This document shows positions 11,582 to 23,444 of a stretch of 64,000 bases of DNA, in pieces. The DNA lies in the NCBI GenBank assembly GCA_030295235.1, contig AP026169.1, forward strand, positions 852,093 to 916,092. Reading direction: 5' to 3'. The notes under the pieces were generated by a model. That model did no database searches. It was given only the letters and a program-made list of their open reading frames with translations, and was not told where the DNA came from. Position numbers and translations under genes: made by a program. Source of the stretch: Fistulifera solaris. Taxonomy: Eukaryota > Bacillariophyta > Bacillariophyceae > Naviculales > Stauroneidaceae. The stretch's first letter is position 1. Every line of letters begins with the position of its first letter.

Positions 11582-12987
11582 TCAGTTTCTAGTCGCATCT
11601 TGTTGACTATCTCTCAACCGTTGTAACCGAGCCTCTTTCGCCAAAAGAGCCAGCCTATTCTGTTCTCTGCGATCCATTTCAGTAGACACCATCTCGATCC
11701 ACTGATCGGAAGCTGGCGTTTTTGCCAAGCAATTTGTAAGACGGCTGTTGCATTCATATCCTCTTCAATCGAGTTATACCATTCGCGACCATCGGGAAAG
11801 TACTCCCAGATCCACGAAGACTGCGAAGGATACTCCTGGTACAGAGTATACCATTTGTACAAAAAACCAGGTAAAAGGAACCACTCACGTTTCCGGGAAG
11901 ACTCGTCCTCTAAGATTTTCTTCATGCGTGTTACTTTCGCTTGAAACCACCTGGAATCGAGCGGTAATTGTGATGATGTAGCAAACGAAAATGGTAAACC
12001 TTCGTCCAATGTCCAAACGCGAATGCTAGGTTCTGTGGAAAGATGACATGGGACGAAAGAGGGATGCGTTCCAATCCAGTGTTCCATGGAGTAGCGCCGA
12101 CGGCCCAATGTTGATTCCCATTCATCGAAAATGAGACCCAAAAATTCCTTGGGCCGCTGTTCTAGCATTTCGTTGATTCTCACTTCAAAATCTTTCGGAG
12201 GGATTAGTCGATTGATATAGTCACATCGCGAGACGAAGAAATTTCCAGGAAAGAAGAGGGTCCATGTCGGCTGGAACAATAAACCACACGTCGTACACTG
12301 ATCCATGTTTTTCAGACACTCACTGGAAGTGATAGCACGCATCATATGACGACGCCAGGGGATGTTCCATCTTCCTGACGAGTAAGATCCTTTGTTGTGC
12401 ATATAGATGACATTTCGATCGGGAAAAGCATTGCAGAACTCGTAAGCTTTTTGCAAGGTTATTTCTTCATAGCCAGCTTTGTGATGCTCCATGTGAACAC
12501 ACTTTAGTCCGTTTGCTCTACACTGTTTCTGAACGTTGGCTGCAAAAGTTTCACCGAATAAAAGTTCATGACCCACGGTGTTGTAGTAAATAGTAAGATC
12601 ATTGCTCGTTGCGGCGTACGACTCTCCAATTTGTTGCAGCTGCTCGAAAACTGTAGCTTCTGCTTCTACAATATCGGGAAGTGTCGCATTCACAAAGATG
12701 TTGTAAAATACGGCAACAGCAGAGGGGTTGTTGGAGTTTTGATCCAGGAAAGGATTTTCTGTGATGATCATTCTATCTCCGAGAGGAGGCAAGTTGTTGC
12801 CTTGTGGTACAACAAACTCGGGAAGCACAGCTAAGTCAATGTGCGACACTCTTTCGTAGAAGAGCTTCAATGAAGATTCGCCTAAATACATCTGCACAAA
12901 TAGTACTTGCGCTGTAAGAATAAAGATAAAACAACAGCAAAGACTCAGTCGAGTCGATGTCGGCTTATTTCTTCTTTTCCACATCAT
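11582..12987 (-). CDS. Type II membrane protein, putative Golgi glycosyltransferase-like
   Basis: The likely start is one of the two adjacent Met codons (12987/12984), giving KRRNKPTSTR, then a single membrane anchor (LSLCCCFIFILTAQVLFVQMYL) and a lumenal domain, the topology of Golgi glycosyltransferases. The core has YMHNKGSYS followed by NIPWRRHMM, a CxxCG pair, TLFFPGNFF and an MEHWIGTHPS segment. This pattern recalls large diatom families of predicted glycosyltransferases, but the donor and acceptor are unknown. The frame breaks in an A5 run (plus-strand TTTTT 11719-11723); with six A the C-terminus becomes a charged helix (EMDRREQNRLALLAKEARLQR) ending at 11582, whereas as written it is a Trp-rich tail ending at 11614. 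The helix is the more credible end. Confidence 0.65.
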
Positions 12988-13507
12988 CTGTTGTGCGCGT
13001 CTTGATCGCCTTGTTTGAAGAAGAAACAATTTGCTGCAGGAATACTGGCTATGAAAAAAATTGCATGAAGAATAGAAATAGAAATAGAACGCAATGCAAC
13101 GCAACGCATCGTCGATGCGCAGAAACGCTTTTGCAATGCGAATTTTTGGATGATTGCGTCAAATTCCGGACTGAAAATCAGTTGCGTCCCGAACCTTAGC
13201 AAACATCGAAGAAATAATAAGAGCAATCCGCCAGACTGAAATAAATAGGGTGAACTTAGTAATTTAGATGATGCAGGCTTACTTTAGTGCTTTTATCGGG
13301 ATTTATGATCAGTAGGTCGTTTCCGGTGGATTCAAACGAGGGAACCAGCCGTAAAGGAGAGAATCATGATCTAGCAAAGCCTTTGTAGAGTATTTACTAC
13401 ATGTTTAATTATGTCGACGAAAGAAACTAGCTTCCTCCCGTACCTTTGCACCTCGATGTGACTCAGTTTGATGTTAAACGTTCCATTAGTGAAGTGCATT
13501 GGAGTTC

Positions 13508-14749
13508 TTAGAATGGCAAAAGGTCCGAGAAAGCATCTTTCTGCTTTTGCTGCTTCTGTTGCACATTGTCGCTCATATTCGAAATAGCAGATGATCCACC
13601 GTGATAGCTCATCACTGGAGCGTTCGTGGCATGAAACGGCACGCCCATCATAAAAGCGTTTTGATTGTACATCCCGCCCATGGCACTCATATTTTGACTC
13701 GCCATACCATTCATGTGTTGCATTCCGTTAAATTGATTCATTTGTGTCATGCCGTTGCTCGCAAATGACATTTGCTGCTGTTGTGCCATCATTCCGTTTG
13801 TCATATTGTTTCCTGGCACTGCCATCGTCCCTGCCATGGGGTACATTCCCGTCGAATGGTTTTGATTGAAAGTGGATAAATTTTTCGGATTCATGTTGCC
13901 GGCATTCATCATCAAAGGCATGTTGCTAATACCGTTAGCCGATGCAGTATTCATCACTGGCTTTTTGTTGACTGGCTCGGGTGCCTGTGCATTTGTATCA
14001 TTGCTATTCATAAAAGCAAATGACGAAGCATTGTTTCCTGTAGCTAATATAGACGCGACGTCGCCAAACATATCAGACGAACTTGGGGCTGGATTTTTGA
14101 CTGTTACACTTGGCACAACGGGAGCGAAAGGGTCGGTTGGAGTCTGAGCAGGCAACGGAGCAGCTACAACATTGGACACTACAGGGATCGTATCGAAGGA
14201 AGCAAAGTCTAGAAAATCCGCCGCGGGTTGTGGTGTTGCGAGAGTAGGTGCCGTAAATGACGTGAAAGTCGGCTGAGAGGTAGCGGGCGTGTTCTGATAC
14301 GTAGGAGCCGGTTGTCGCTGTTGAGGAGTGTAGCTACTTGCACTTCCCGACGCTGTACTTGCGACTGGCTGCTCTGAAAAATACCTTTTATCTTCATACG
14401 CATCCATAACAAAGCGTTTGAAGACTTCGATGGAGCTCCCTGTTGTAGGTCTTCCTCCTTGCCCGACAGGCGGTGCTTTTGCTAACCACGTTGCTTCGCA
14501 GTATGCATTACCCTTACGCTCCAATTCATCGACTTCTTCATGCGTCCAGCTACTCATCGTAATCGACTTGCAGCGGTGACTGACGGCTTGATGAGAAGTC
14601 TTACATTCATTGCAAACAAAAGTGTGAAATTTGATGCAAATCGTCCCAAAGCCAAACTTTTTCGTCTGATGACAATTCGGGCATGTCGTATTCTGCTTTG
14701 CCAATTGGCGTACTCGGTCCTCAGGAGACAAAGGCATGTTCTTTTGCAA
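13508..14749 (-). CDS. ArfGAP-like zinc-finger protein with a degenerate catalytic site
   Basis: A single intact exon, 413 residues. Residues ~20-75 form an ArfGAP-type zinc finger: CPNC, 19 residues, CNEC, then SITMSSWTHEEVDELERKGN, which matches the conserved SLxLDxWxxExLxxLxxxGN helix. Two hallmarks are missing: the position of the arginine finger after the second CxxC (CxxCxxxxR) reads KTSHQ, and the usual PxWAS segment reads FGFGTI. The remainder is low complexity: Ser/Thr/Pro/Gln-rich, then Met/Asn/Gln-rich, and it ends with DLLPF. This resembles AGFG/SMAP-type adaptors in vesicle traffic more than an active GAP. It probably binds coat or endocytic partners; GAP activity is doubtful. 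A TACGGAGTA motif sits 131 bp upstream (14880-14888). Confidence 0.8.
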   Translation of the reverse strand: MQKNMPLSPEDRVRQLAKQNTTCPNCHQTKKFGFGTICIKFHTFVCNECKTSHQAVSHRCKSITMSSWTHEEVDELERKGNAYCEATWLAKAPPVGQGGRPTTGSSIEVFKRFVMDAYEDKRYFSEQPVASTASGSASSYTPQQRQPAPTYQNTPATSQPTFTSFTAPTLATPQPAADFLDFASFDTIPVVSNVVAAPLPAQTPTDPFAPVVPSVTVKNPAPSSSDMFGDVASILATGNNASSFAFMNSNDTNAQAPEPVNKKPVMNTASANGISNMPLMMNAGNMNPKNLSTFNQNHSTGMYPMAGTMAVPGNNMTNGMMAQQQQMSFASNGMTQMNQFNGMQHMNGMASQNMSAMGGMYNQNAFMMGVPFHATNAPVMSYHGGSSAISNMSDNVQQKQQKQKDAFSDLLPF

Positions 14750-15446
14750 ATGTTAGAGGAGTTGAGTTGATTTCAGAAGAATGCCGACAGATGTGAGGCA
14801 CTTCAAAGACGTAATGTGCTGCTTCCGCAAAGCGAAAAAAAGTCGGTCATCATCGCGAATGTGTGTGTGTTTTTTTTTCTACGGAGTATTCGATGGCCGC
14901 TTACGGGACTGAAGGTCATTGAGTCGTAGAGAATAAAACGTGCGCCCCTAGTTCCGTTCGAAAAATAAATAAGGCCAAAAAGATGAAAAAAGTTTTGACT
15001 TACTCTGAATTGTTGCCGGATTTCACTTGATCTAGTGCTTAAGAATGGGGATGCTTTAGTTCTAGGATGGCATATTCAATTCTCCAGGACCGGAAGAAAA
15101 TTGACTGTCAATTCTACGCGAGACACCATACGACACACTCCGTAACCTTACTGTACGTTACAACTCAGGGAATGATGTTGTAATGAGCATAATATCAAAT
15201 AACGCTGCATCATTGTGAAATTCCTTATGTTAGGTTCGCTCTAAGGAGAAACTCTATTGCCGAGTAAGTTGTCATATGGATCCACAAAGCCGATTCTACA
15301 TTAATCATGTTGTCGCTGATGCAAGCGTGACGGTAGTTGAATGAAAAGGATCAAGATCGACTTAATTCGACAAGCACTAACATTCCATTAAAATACTATT
15401 ATGTAGCTGTAGGTAATCCAAATGTAGTTATAGCAAAAATTGCGCC
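14750..15446. other. Intergenic, no gene recognised
   Basis: ArfGAP-like promoter region with TACGGAGTA at 14880-14888 and a poly-T tract. The plus-strand frame 15337-15534 is antisense to the end of the next gene and is not supported. Confidence 0.5.
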
Positions 15447-16479
15447 TCAAGATGACGATGCGGGCTTGCGAGACTTGTACCCTTTCGAGGACGAAGATGA
15501 CGCTTTGGGCAGTTGTGAACTCGACATAGAATGACCAGATTCCTTGCTTACACTTGCCGACTCTCTTGGAGAAGGTGATTCGTTTGTAGACTTTCGATCG
15601 CTGCTACTCGGTTGCGATGAAGTCTTCGTAGCCGGCTCTCTGGACGAAGACTTGCGATCATTTCGAGGTGATTTCCGCGCGTTGGTTGGTGTTCGTGGTG
15701 ACTTTGCAGACGGCGGCGGCTTTGGAATCGACACGTGTCCGTTCTCTGACTTTTGCGTATTCGAGTTCGTGCTCCCTGTCGAGTGTTGAGATTCTTTATG
15801 ATTCTGTTCTCTTGAAGGCCGTACTTTCTTTCGTCCGCTTTTACTTCCTCGTTTCTTGTGCTCTCTATTTTCTTTATGAATTTTCATTGCAAGCATAAAA
15901 TCACCAAGTGCTTTTTTTATGAGCAAACATCCGTAGTTCATGACTCCATTTCTTGGAGACTTTCGCTAGCTTTCGTTCGCGCGCTTTTCGTTCGGACGAA
16001 GATTGGGCATAACTCATCAGCCGTTGCGCTTCTAGCACTTCATCGACACAGGCTTTTTGTAATTTTAAAATGATAGGCGAGAAATATGATTCAAAGCCTC
16101 GTGTCGGACTCCTCGTGACGATTTTACTCATGTGCAGGTTTTCGGGGTCTTCTAATTCGCTGACAATCAAGCCTTCTAGTGCCTCTGTATATTCTGTCTC
16201 GCCACGATTGCGAATCTCCTCTATAAAAACAGCCGTCTCTTCTTGCATATTTTCCATTTCCTCGTCACCCCAAAAGAGATCATCGTATTTTGCATTATTA
16301 AGCGCCCCAGGGTAGCTGTATTCCGTGCACAAGGGAGTATCATTATTATCCATGTCAAAGCGAACGACCCGCCGTCTGTGTCTCCGTTTTCGTTTTGTTG
16401 TTTTTGCCGTTCGATCCTTTTCTTTTGCTGTGACGACTTCTTCGGGTGGTATTGTTTCATCCGGCATGCTGGAAACCAT
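15447..16479 (-). CDS. Unknown basic/Ser-rich protein, one apparent frameshift
   Basis: Two adjoining frames read as one gene. The first (16479-15901) encodes KRKRRHRRRVVRFDMDNNDTPL, then a helical core (EDPENLHMSKIVTRSPTRGFESYF, QKACVDEVLEAQRLMSYAQSS) up to ELRMFAHKK. The second (15941-15447) continues ALGDFMLAMKIHKENREHKKRGSK and then a Ser/Lys/Pro-rich tail. They join if the A7 run (plus-strand T 15912-15918) is really A6. The core resembles a conserved hypothetical family common in diatoms, with the joined FAHKKALGDFxLA element, but no function is known to me. It is divergently transcribed from RRP36, 620 bp away. Confidence 0.62.
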
Positions 16480-17098
16480 GGTATGTTGTTGAATGTCAAC
16501 TGTGCTGTCGATGAGCTTTGCGCTGTCAACTTCCTTCCCATCGCGGTGGCGCGAGGTGCGAGCTTCCTTTAATTGCTACACGGCAGGCACCGTGAATGGA
16601 TTTTTAGTTCGTTATAAACTCGGTGACCGGAAACCGGAGACGCCATAATAATGAAAATGAAATCGCTCCCTTGAACCAAATGTCTATTCTCTACTTACTG
16701 ACTCTGTGCAACCAGATTACTTAGAATTACAATGCTTGAATGAAATTACATAAGCCCAACAAAAGGCTGTATTCAACAGTGACCGCCGTATTCGTAAAAC
16801 GTGAAACCTGCAAGTCGTAAACCGGGTCCTTTATGGATTGTTGGCTCTCATGACGGCTCATGACTCATGACCTCATGACTGGCTACCCAGTCATGGGAAT
16901 GTTGAAGCGACACTCGACGCGACATTACACGTTAACCTACTATGTACGTCCATCGTCCGCCAGCGCAAAAACAAACACCAATCAAGTCCTGCGCGTTGCA
17001 ATCTGTTGCAAAGAACAACCCTACGAACGGACGAAGATAGCATTGAGATAATGCAAAACGTTGTTACTGAATATCTTTGTTGAAAGTCCAGAAGAAAT
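16480..17098. other. Divergent intergenic region
   Basis: Shared upstream region of the Ser-rich gene (minus) and RRP36 (plus). It contains a short CATGACT/TCATGA repeat cluster at about 16849-16892 (repeated ctcatgac units). No reading frame of interest. Confidence 0.5.
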
Positions 17099-18086
17099 AT
17101 GTCTACTACATCGGAAGACGCGTCGACTTCCTCGATGTACTTCTCTTCGGGCGATGACAGCAGCACAGAGAACCGCAACAACAATTACGACGACGATGAT
17201 GATAATGACGCTAAAAAAGCAGAAAGACACAAGGAATCGAAAGCTAAGCAACAGCGATGAGAGTGATGATTCGACAAGCGAGAGTGAGAGTGATGAGGAT
17301 GAAGAAGGAAAGCGCGAGTCAATGTCGCATCTTCCGTTAGGGCAGCGCATCAAGCTCGAAGAGAGCTTTGGTGTTCGAAAGATGAGAAAGAAAGATGCAA
17401 AGGACACCCTTACTAGCTCTGCAAAAGTAGAAAAGAAGAGCTCGAGTAAAGAGAGCAGTGCGGTTACAACCAAAACAAAGAAGTCGAAACACGCGCCTAC
17501 CGAAGCGTCATCGAAACGCTCGGATTTCTTTGCTACGCTTCGACAAACACAAATTGGAGGAGTTGGTACCGGTATTGATTTAGGAGCACATCGGTATCAG
17601 TCAAAAGATCCTCGCATTAGCAATTTGCATGGTCACTTACAAGAAGATCATTTTCAACAAAACTTTGCATTCGTGCAGGACTTGAGTAAGAATGAAATCA
17701 AAACGCTACAACGGAGCATTCATGCTTGGAAAACACCGGGGAAGAAAGGTCAGCAGCTGCGGCGGAAACTTGGTTTGACTGGGGGCACCACCAGCTTACA
17801 ACAGGATCAAGAGCGGTTGAAGCAACTGCGGCATGAAATTGCGGAATGGGAGCGACAAGAGATTGAACGTGTCGCTCATCGCTCGGTGAAACAAAAACTG
17901 CAAGATCAAGCGGCCACGACGGGTAAATTTTACTTTCCCAAACGACGAGATCTACGAAAAATGCAAGATGACGCCAAAATGGAGGAGCTGCGGAAACGTC
18001 AAGGAGAAGGTGCTGTCGAAAAGGTTATAGCCAAGCGTCGAAAAAAGAACAAATCAAAAGATGCAAGTCTTATGGGTGCGAAATAA
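17099..18086 (+). CDS. RRP36: rRNA biogenesis protein RRP36, one apparent frameshift near the N-terminus
   Basis: The C-terminal two thirds show the RRP36 (DUF947) pattern: SKDPRISNLHG, then NFAFVQDLSKNEIKTLQ, a coiled region, KFYFPKRRDLRKMQ, and a C-terminal basic tail with VIAKRRKKNKSKD. In yeast and animals the protein works in the early pre-rRNA processome in the nucleolus on cleavages that release 18S rRNA. The best start is ATG 17099, which gives an acidic Ser/Asp-rich N-terminus (STTSEDASTSSMYFSSGDD, NNNYDDDDDND). That frame must shift once to reach the core, most simply in the A6 at 17213-17218 (A5 fits). The other frame upstream gives a Thr/Met-rich leader that looks non-native. Confidence 0.82.
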
Positions 18087-18778
18087 CTGGTTTATCATGG
18101 TAAGATAGGCATTTGCAACCAGTTGCGACACTTGCTGTTGGTGAAGAATCGTTTCAATGACAGTCACTAATCGGTTTACTGTGATGATTGCAGTTGCAAC
18201 AACCAATTGGTTCACGAAACGTACCAAACCATTCAATGGAACGGAAAGTATCATCTGCAAACTGGCTTGTTTCACGTGGCGGCATTGGATACCAGGACAA
18301 CTCCAACGAGCGTCGACGATTGTTCCTACTGAGCGTGTCACTACGATCTTTCATTTATTGATTTCTTTTCGACCCTTGGTACCCTTGTTGATTTCAGTTC
18401 TTGCTTATTGATGACAAGCACGACAAACAAACAAAAAGACCGAACGATGATATCATACATGAAACGTCTTACTAACTGGCTGTGCAATGTACATCCCCCC
18501 TGGCAGAAGCGGTTTTCTGTTCTATCTGTTGAGTCGCCCTACGAATTACTCCGTAGATATTTTGGACCTGCGACACCAAGAAAGATGACGAGGTGTCAGC
18601 ATCATTTTATTCAGTGGCAGAAACGTGTTGCGGTTTAACCGGACTGGTCCTGTACATGATAGATACGACTGGCAGTCACACGCTCTTCTATGTTTAATTT
18701 TGTTATTGTAGCAGATACGACTACTTCTAAGCCGAAAGTGACAAATATCGTCATTAATATTAGTTGCTAAACCGAAAA
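18087..18778. other. Convergent intergenic region
   Basis: Between the 3' ends of RRP36 and pyruvate kinase. It contains TACTCCGTA at 18547-18555, the only one of the ten copies not upstream of a gene start. Small frames on both strands lack motifs. Confidence 0.5.
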
Positions 18779-20479
18779 TTAAGCATACTGGACGCGCATG
18801 ATGTTAGTGGTACCCTTTGTACGCAAAGCACCCGTCACAACGACGACCGCATCACCGGCATCGAGTTTGCCTGCCGCCTTTAATTCATCAATCATGATTT
18901 GAATCTCATTGTCGAGATCATCAAAGCTGACAACCTTAGCATCGACGCCACGGAGAATACCGCAGCACTGGCGGGCAACTTGAGCCTTGTCGGTCAACAC
19001 GTGAATTGGACGTCCAGGGCGGAATTTAGCAACCTGAGTTGCTGTAGTTCCACTCTCACTGCAAACAATGATAGCCTTCGCGCCGCAATCAATGGTAGTT
19101 TTCACGGCAGAGCTGGCGATGGATTCAGAAGTGCTCAACTTTCCGTACTGAGCCAACGTACTGTTACGGACAGCCTGATACAGCATGTCGGTGTTTTGTG
19201 CACCTTCGGCTTCGGTCGTGGTTTCTGCCATGATCTGCACAGCGGCTTGCGGGTGTTCACCGTTGGCTGTTTCTCCCGACAACATCACAGCGTCAGTACC
19301 ATCCAATACAGCGTTAGCAACATCGGAGCATTCGGCACGAGTGGGACGAGGATTGACAATCATTGATTCCAACATCTGTGTGGCGGTAACGACAGGCTTT
19401 CCGGCAATGTTCGCTTTGCGGATCATCATCTTTTGGGCTATTTACAGAGTTAAAAAGGTTAACATACAGTCATGTTAGCATCAGCTGGTTTAAGATCAAT
19501 GATACGGATGCAACGAAAAACAAACACTTACCTAAAAAGACCTTTTCAGGAGGAATCTCCATACCCAAATCACCACGGGCGACCATGATAGCATCGGTAG
19601 CTTCCAGAATAGCATCGTAGTTCTCCATACCTTCCTGGTTTTCAATTTTGCTGATAATCTTGATGCCACTGTTCTCTCCCAACACTTGACGAATTTTGTG
19701 GACGTCGCTCGCTTTGCGCACAAACGATGCGGCAATGAAATCAACACCGTGCTTGAGGCCGAAGTTCTGCAAATCATCGATGTCCTTTTCCGTCAAAGTG
19801 GGCAAATCAACGACAACACCCGGAAGGTTCATGTTTTTGCGTTCTCCAATGGACGCATCATTCTCAATACGACAGGTGACTTCTCCGGCGGCCGAGTCGG
19901 TCGCAGTAACGGTCAACACCAAACTGCCATCAGCAACGAGGATTTGTTGACCGACGGTGACACTCGTAGCCAATGAAGCATAACTACATGCCATCTTGGA
20001 AGCATCGCCCTTGAAGGAGTAATCCGAAGTGAGAACGATGGAGTTACCCTTTTTTAGAGATATTTTGCTCCCCTCAGCAAAGAAACCACTACGGATTTCA
20101 GGTCCTTTCGTATCGAGCATGACAGCTTTAAAGCAAGGACGAGAGAAGGATTGATTAAGCGTCTCTCGGCGCACACGCATTCAAAGTCAAGCACTTGTTT
20201 CAACGTACCGACATGCTTTCCTTTCTTTGCCGCTGCCGCTCTCAAACGTTCTAGCGTCGCCGCATGCGTCTCATGATCTCCATGGCTGAAGTTGAAACGT
20301 GCAATGCTCAATCCTGTATCAATCAAGGTCTCGAGCATCTCTGGCGACCAGCAAGCAGGTCCGAGAGTGCACACAATCTTAGTTTGACGAGTACTCACAT
20401 CCGTCGGAGCAATAATTTTGGCTAAGTTGATGTTGCCGCCGCGCAGTTCGGGGCCAGATGATTCAATCTTGGGTGTCAT
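18779..20479 (-). CDS. PK: Pyruvate kinase, three exons
   Basis: Exons 20479-20209, 20125-19532 and 19437-18779, separated by GT-AG introns of 83 bp (20208-20126) and 94 bp (19531-19438), give an intact 507-residue protein of normal length. Visible signatures are [13 protein letters not shown] and [10 protein letters not shown] near the N-terminus, [16 protein letters not shown] (formed by splicing), the B-domain, [27 protein letters not shown] (metal/substrate site) and MLSGETANG. It catalyses phosphoenolpyruvate + ADP to pyruvate + ATP in the last step of glycolysis. No clear targeting peptide is seen from the Met at 20479, suggesting a cytosolic isoform. An upstream in-frame Met at 20530 would add 17 residues, so the start is uncertain. 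TACTCCGTA lies at 20740-20748, 261 bp upstream of the chosen start. Confidence 0.95.
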
Positions 20480-20530
20480 AGCGATGGAGTTGATTTTCTT
20501 AGAGGAAATCGGTACGATTAAAACAATCAA

Positions 20531-22322
20531 AGAAGAGATTCGTTAATTCAAAACGTAACGAGAATTTTATTTGTGACGATACTGGTAGCGATGATCGAAT
20601 GATGTGTGTGCGCGTATGCGAAAAAAAAACGAATACTACGTAATACGTAAAAAATAATGGAGATGCACCCGACAGATGACAGACGAACACGTCGCTCCTT
20701 TTTGTGCGTCGTGAATCGTGAAACAGTATGAGTACAAAGTACTCCGTATTGTACATTTCATATTGTTTCTTGCGACCGCTCATCCGTCCGTACGTCATTC
20801 TCAACTAAATGGCTAAATTCGTGACTTGTAAATCGTTACAAACTTAGTTAATGTGGTACACACATTTGCAACAGGCTATTTCCTTACGACGAAATGCAAA
20901 GCCCGATACGAAAATATTCGTATCATGAAAAGCATTGACGAGCTCTGCGGAATTTTAATTCAAGCCCAAAGGAATTTACCAGGTAGGGTAGTGCAAGCCA
21001 CGGCTAGACGAAAGCTGTACGTTTTCCGCTTCTTGTCCATGAATTTCGCCATAGTTTAATCCGTTCGGTTAGATATTATTCTAGAACGCAGATTTTACTG
21101 ATGAAATCATTCTTTTGTTTTCCCAATCCGGCCTTGGGAGGAAGAATTATAGTTCGACACGCTCTAAAATAACAAATAACGAATACCGATATTCACGTTA
21201 TAATAACGTATTATATCAGAGCCATTTTTCCCAATATCGATATTTGTCGATATTTGTACGCCTGACAGAGGGATTTGTGGCATTTTACGCTAAAATGGCT
21301 GTATTTTGCGGGCGAAGACAGACGGTCGCCGATATTAATATCGGTTATTATATCGTATAATACGATATTGATATTCGTAAAAATCGAAATATCGATATTT
21401 GTCGAACTATGGGAAGAATGCCGAAGTCATTATTTACTTGCCAATTTTTGAGGTGAAACCTTCATGTTTTCCGTGCCGAAACGTTTGGTATGCTGCACCA
21501 GGTACAGGTACTTGTAGAGTCAAAGCCATCAAGAATACCTTGGTACCTGGTACTTGGTATCAGGTACAGTATTTTCAAAAAAATTTTCACTAAAGAGAGC
21601 GTCAAGTCTTCAGAAAAGGATTTTGTTGTCGAAACCGATGGAGAATGAAGACGAGACACTACAAGTACCGGTACCAGTACAAACACGTAACACGTGCATA
21701 ATCGATAATCGATAAACGTATTGCGTCGACGGCTGTCTTTTAGACTCTAGAGAGTCGTCTTTACAGTTGTCCTTAGAGTCACGTACGTAGCTCAGAAAAC
21801 AACACCTAAAAACGGCTCTTAGGTTTTGGTAAATAGCAAGATGTCGCGAGACGTGGTAGGAACACTATCGACTTTATTCACTTTTTTCTCTTCTTCAATA
21901 TCGATTTTGCAGCATCTTTCTTTGGCGATCTTAAAGACCCGAATACATCTATGACACTTTGACCTCAGACATCGTTTCTGGATCAGACAAAAGTTTCAAC
22001 ATGCAAAATGCAAACCAGTGAAGTACTTTATTAGTCAAACATTTTATTCTCCAACGGCCTCTGAGCATTTCTGGGCAATCAAAAACTCCAACGACAGAAC
22101 AATCATTTTGCCTAAAAAAACATCTTAAAAGCATCCATTTCCAACGATCTCGCTGACAATACAAGTAGCTGGTAGTGTCAGCTAACCCGACCTGCAACAG
22201 ACGCTCAACTTCCAAGAGCACAACCTAACTAAGCCTATTGTCCTTTCCTCTGGTACAAGCATCTGAATTGCTGTCGCTGATTTCTCTACCCCGTCAATAA
22301 AACAATTGATAACGCGAAGAAT
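20531..22322. other. 1.8-kb intergenic region with dense CGATATT/TATCGATA repeats
   Basis: No gene is recognised. From about 21,150 to 21,420 the sequence is packed with cgatatt, tatcgata, aatatcg and tataata variants on both strands, bounded by ttcgaca (near 21,151) and its complement tgtcgaa (near 21,400). From 21,490 to 21,690 there are GGTAC/ACCAGG/ACCGGTACC repeats. TACTCCGTA is at 20740-20748. The first cluster could be an old MITE-like insertion or simply AT-rich spacer. Confidence 0.5.
21151..21407. repeat. Inverted, TATCGATA-rich cluster, possible degenerate MITE
   Basis: The left boundary reads ttcgacacgctc and the right boundary aaatatcgatatttgtcgaa, so both ends present TTCGACA outward. 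Between them TATCGATA, CGATATTTGTCGA and TATTATA blocks recur on both strands. The arms are only loosely similar when one is reversed, so this is a weak call. A 12-20 bp terminal repeat with a flanking TA or short duplication would be needed to confirm it. Confidence 0.3.
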
Positions 22323-23326
22323 ATGTTTCAAGAAAGGCAGAATCGTAGGAAAAGAGATGGGATTGGATTAGAGCGTCCCGCAAAGCGAAGAAGAGCGGAT
22401 GCAAAAGCCTCTAGAAAAAGCGCCCCAGACATAGACACAGGCCGCGTAGCTGCCATTGGAGACCCCGCGAGAACGTCAGTTTTTTCTCTGCAGGATACAA
22501 ACGAATCAAGCTCGAGAATCTGGTCCACAAAAAAGGCGAATTGTTGAGTCGACTTGAAATAACCGACCCAGCATTAGCTCTGCAAGATAAACTGACCACT
22601 GAAGAAGGTCAACTGAAAGAAAATCCCAATTTCACCCGCGAGCAGGCACGGCAGGCCGCCAAACGCGAGTATAATCGCCGTAATGCTGCAAGAGGTCGTA
22701 TACGCCGCAAATGCCTCTTGAGTGAGCTACAGGAGAAATGTGACATGATGGAAATTGAAATGGAGGCTCTAAAAATGAAAATGCTGCATTGAAGGCAGAA
22801 ATTGAGGACATGAAGCATATTACGGTCACTGAAAACGTCCGAAGATAATGTCGGTAGAACAAATCAAAGTGCCAACCAGCCGCAGCAAGCAATAGGACAG
22901 GCATCGCCGCGTACAGACCTTGATGGAAGTGAGTCAATGCAAGACGGCAATGCAATTCTATACCAGCAAAATCCACGGTTTTATTTCCAGCAAAGCGGAA
23001 TCGATGTGAATGCCAGGCTGATGAATAATAGTGTTTTTCTATCGCAACGAGATCAGTGCCTTTCTTTGCCGCATGTAAGCGACAGTGCGCTTTTGTTTCA
23101 GCAACAAAGGGCGTTTGTTCCTCAATCGAGAATGAGTAGTCTGCTTCATCAAAATCAACCAGTTCCTTCTCATGCAGGGCTTCCGGGTGGTCAAGATTTG
23201 TTGCAAACGCTCATGCTTGCCAGAGTTCGAGCAGCACTCGATTCGAGCAATGATCCCTCGCAAATGTCGGGAGTCAATCTCCAAGGATCTTTGCGAAGCT
23301 ATCCGCCTAATTTCTTGCCGAAGTGA
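22323..23326 (+). CDS. bZIP-like transcription factor, copy 1 (frame broken three times; possible pseudogene)
   Basis: This is a paralogue of the intact gene at 29584-30420. Segments align in order across three frames: a basic N-terminus; LEITDPALALQDKLTTEEGQLKENPNFTREQARQAAKREYNRRNAARGRIR (basic region with the NxxAAxxxR spacing of bZIPs); a leucine-zipper-like helix; and a Gln-rich tail ending with LMLARVRAALDSS. The breaks are at A6 22529-22534 (one A short), A5 22771-22775 (one A short; adding it restores the NENAALKAE found in copy 2) and near 22,815 (one base extra, not obviously a homopolymer). Because the third break is not homopolymeric and copy 2 is intact, real decay is possible here. 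If expressed it would bind DNA as a dimer in the nucleus. Confidence 0.7.
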
Positions 23327-23444
23327 ATGTCGTTGTTATGTTTAAGTTTTTTACGGCATTTTTCATTCCATACTCTTGTTTGTTAGAGTTTAGTTGCCTG
23401 TAGACTGTCGATGCTGGCTACCTGGTAAATAAAAAAAATTGAAA

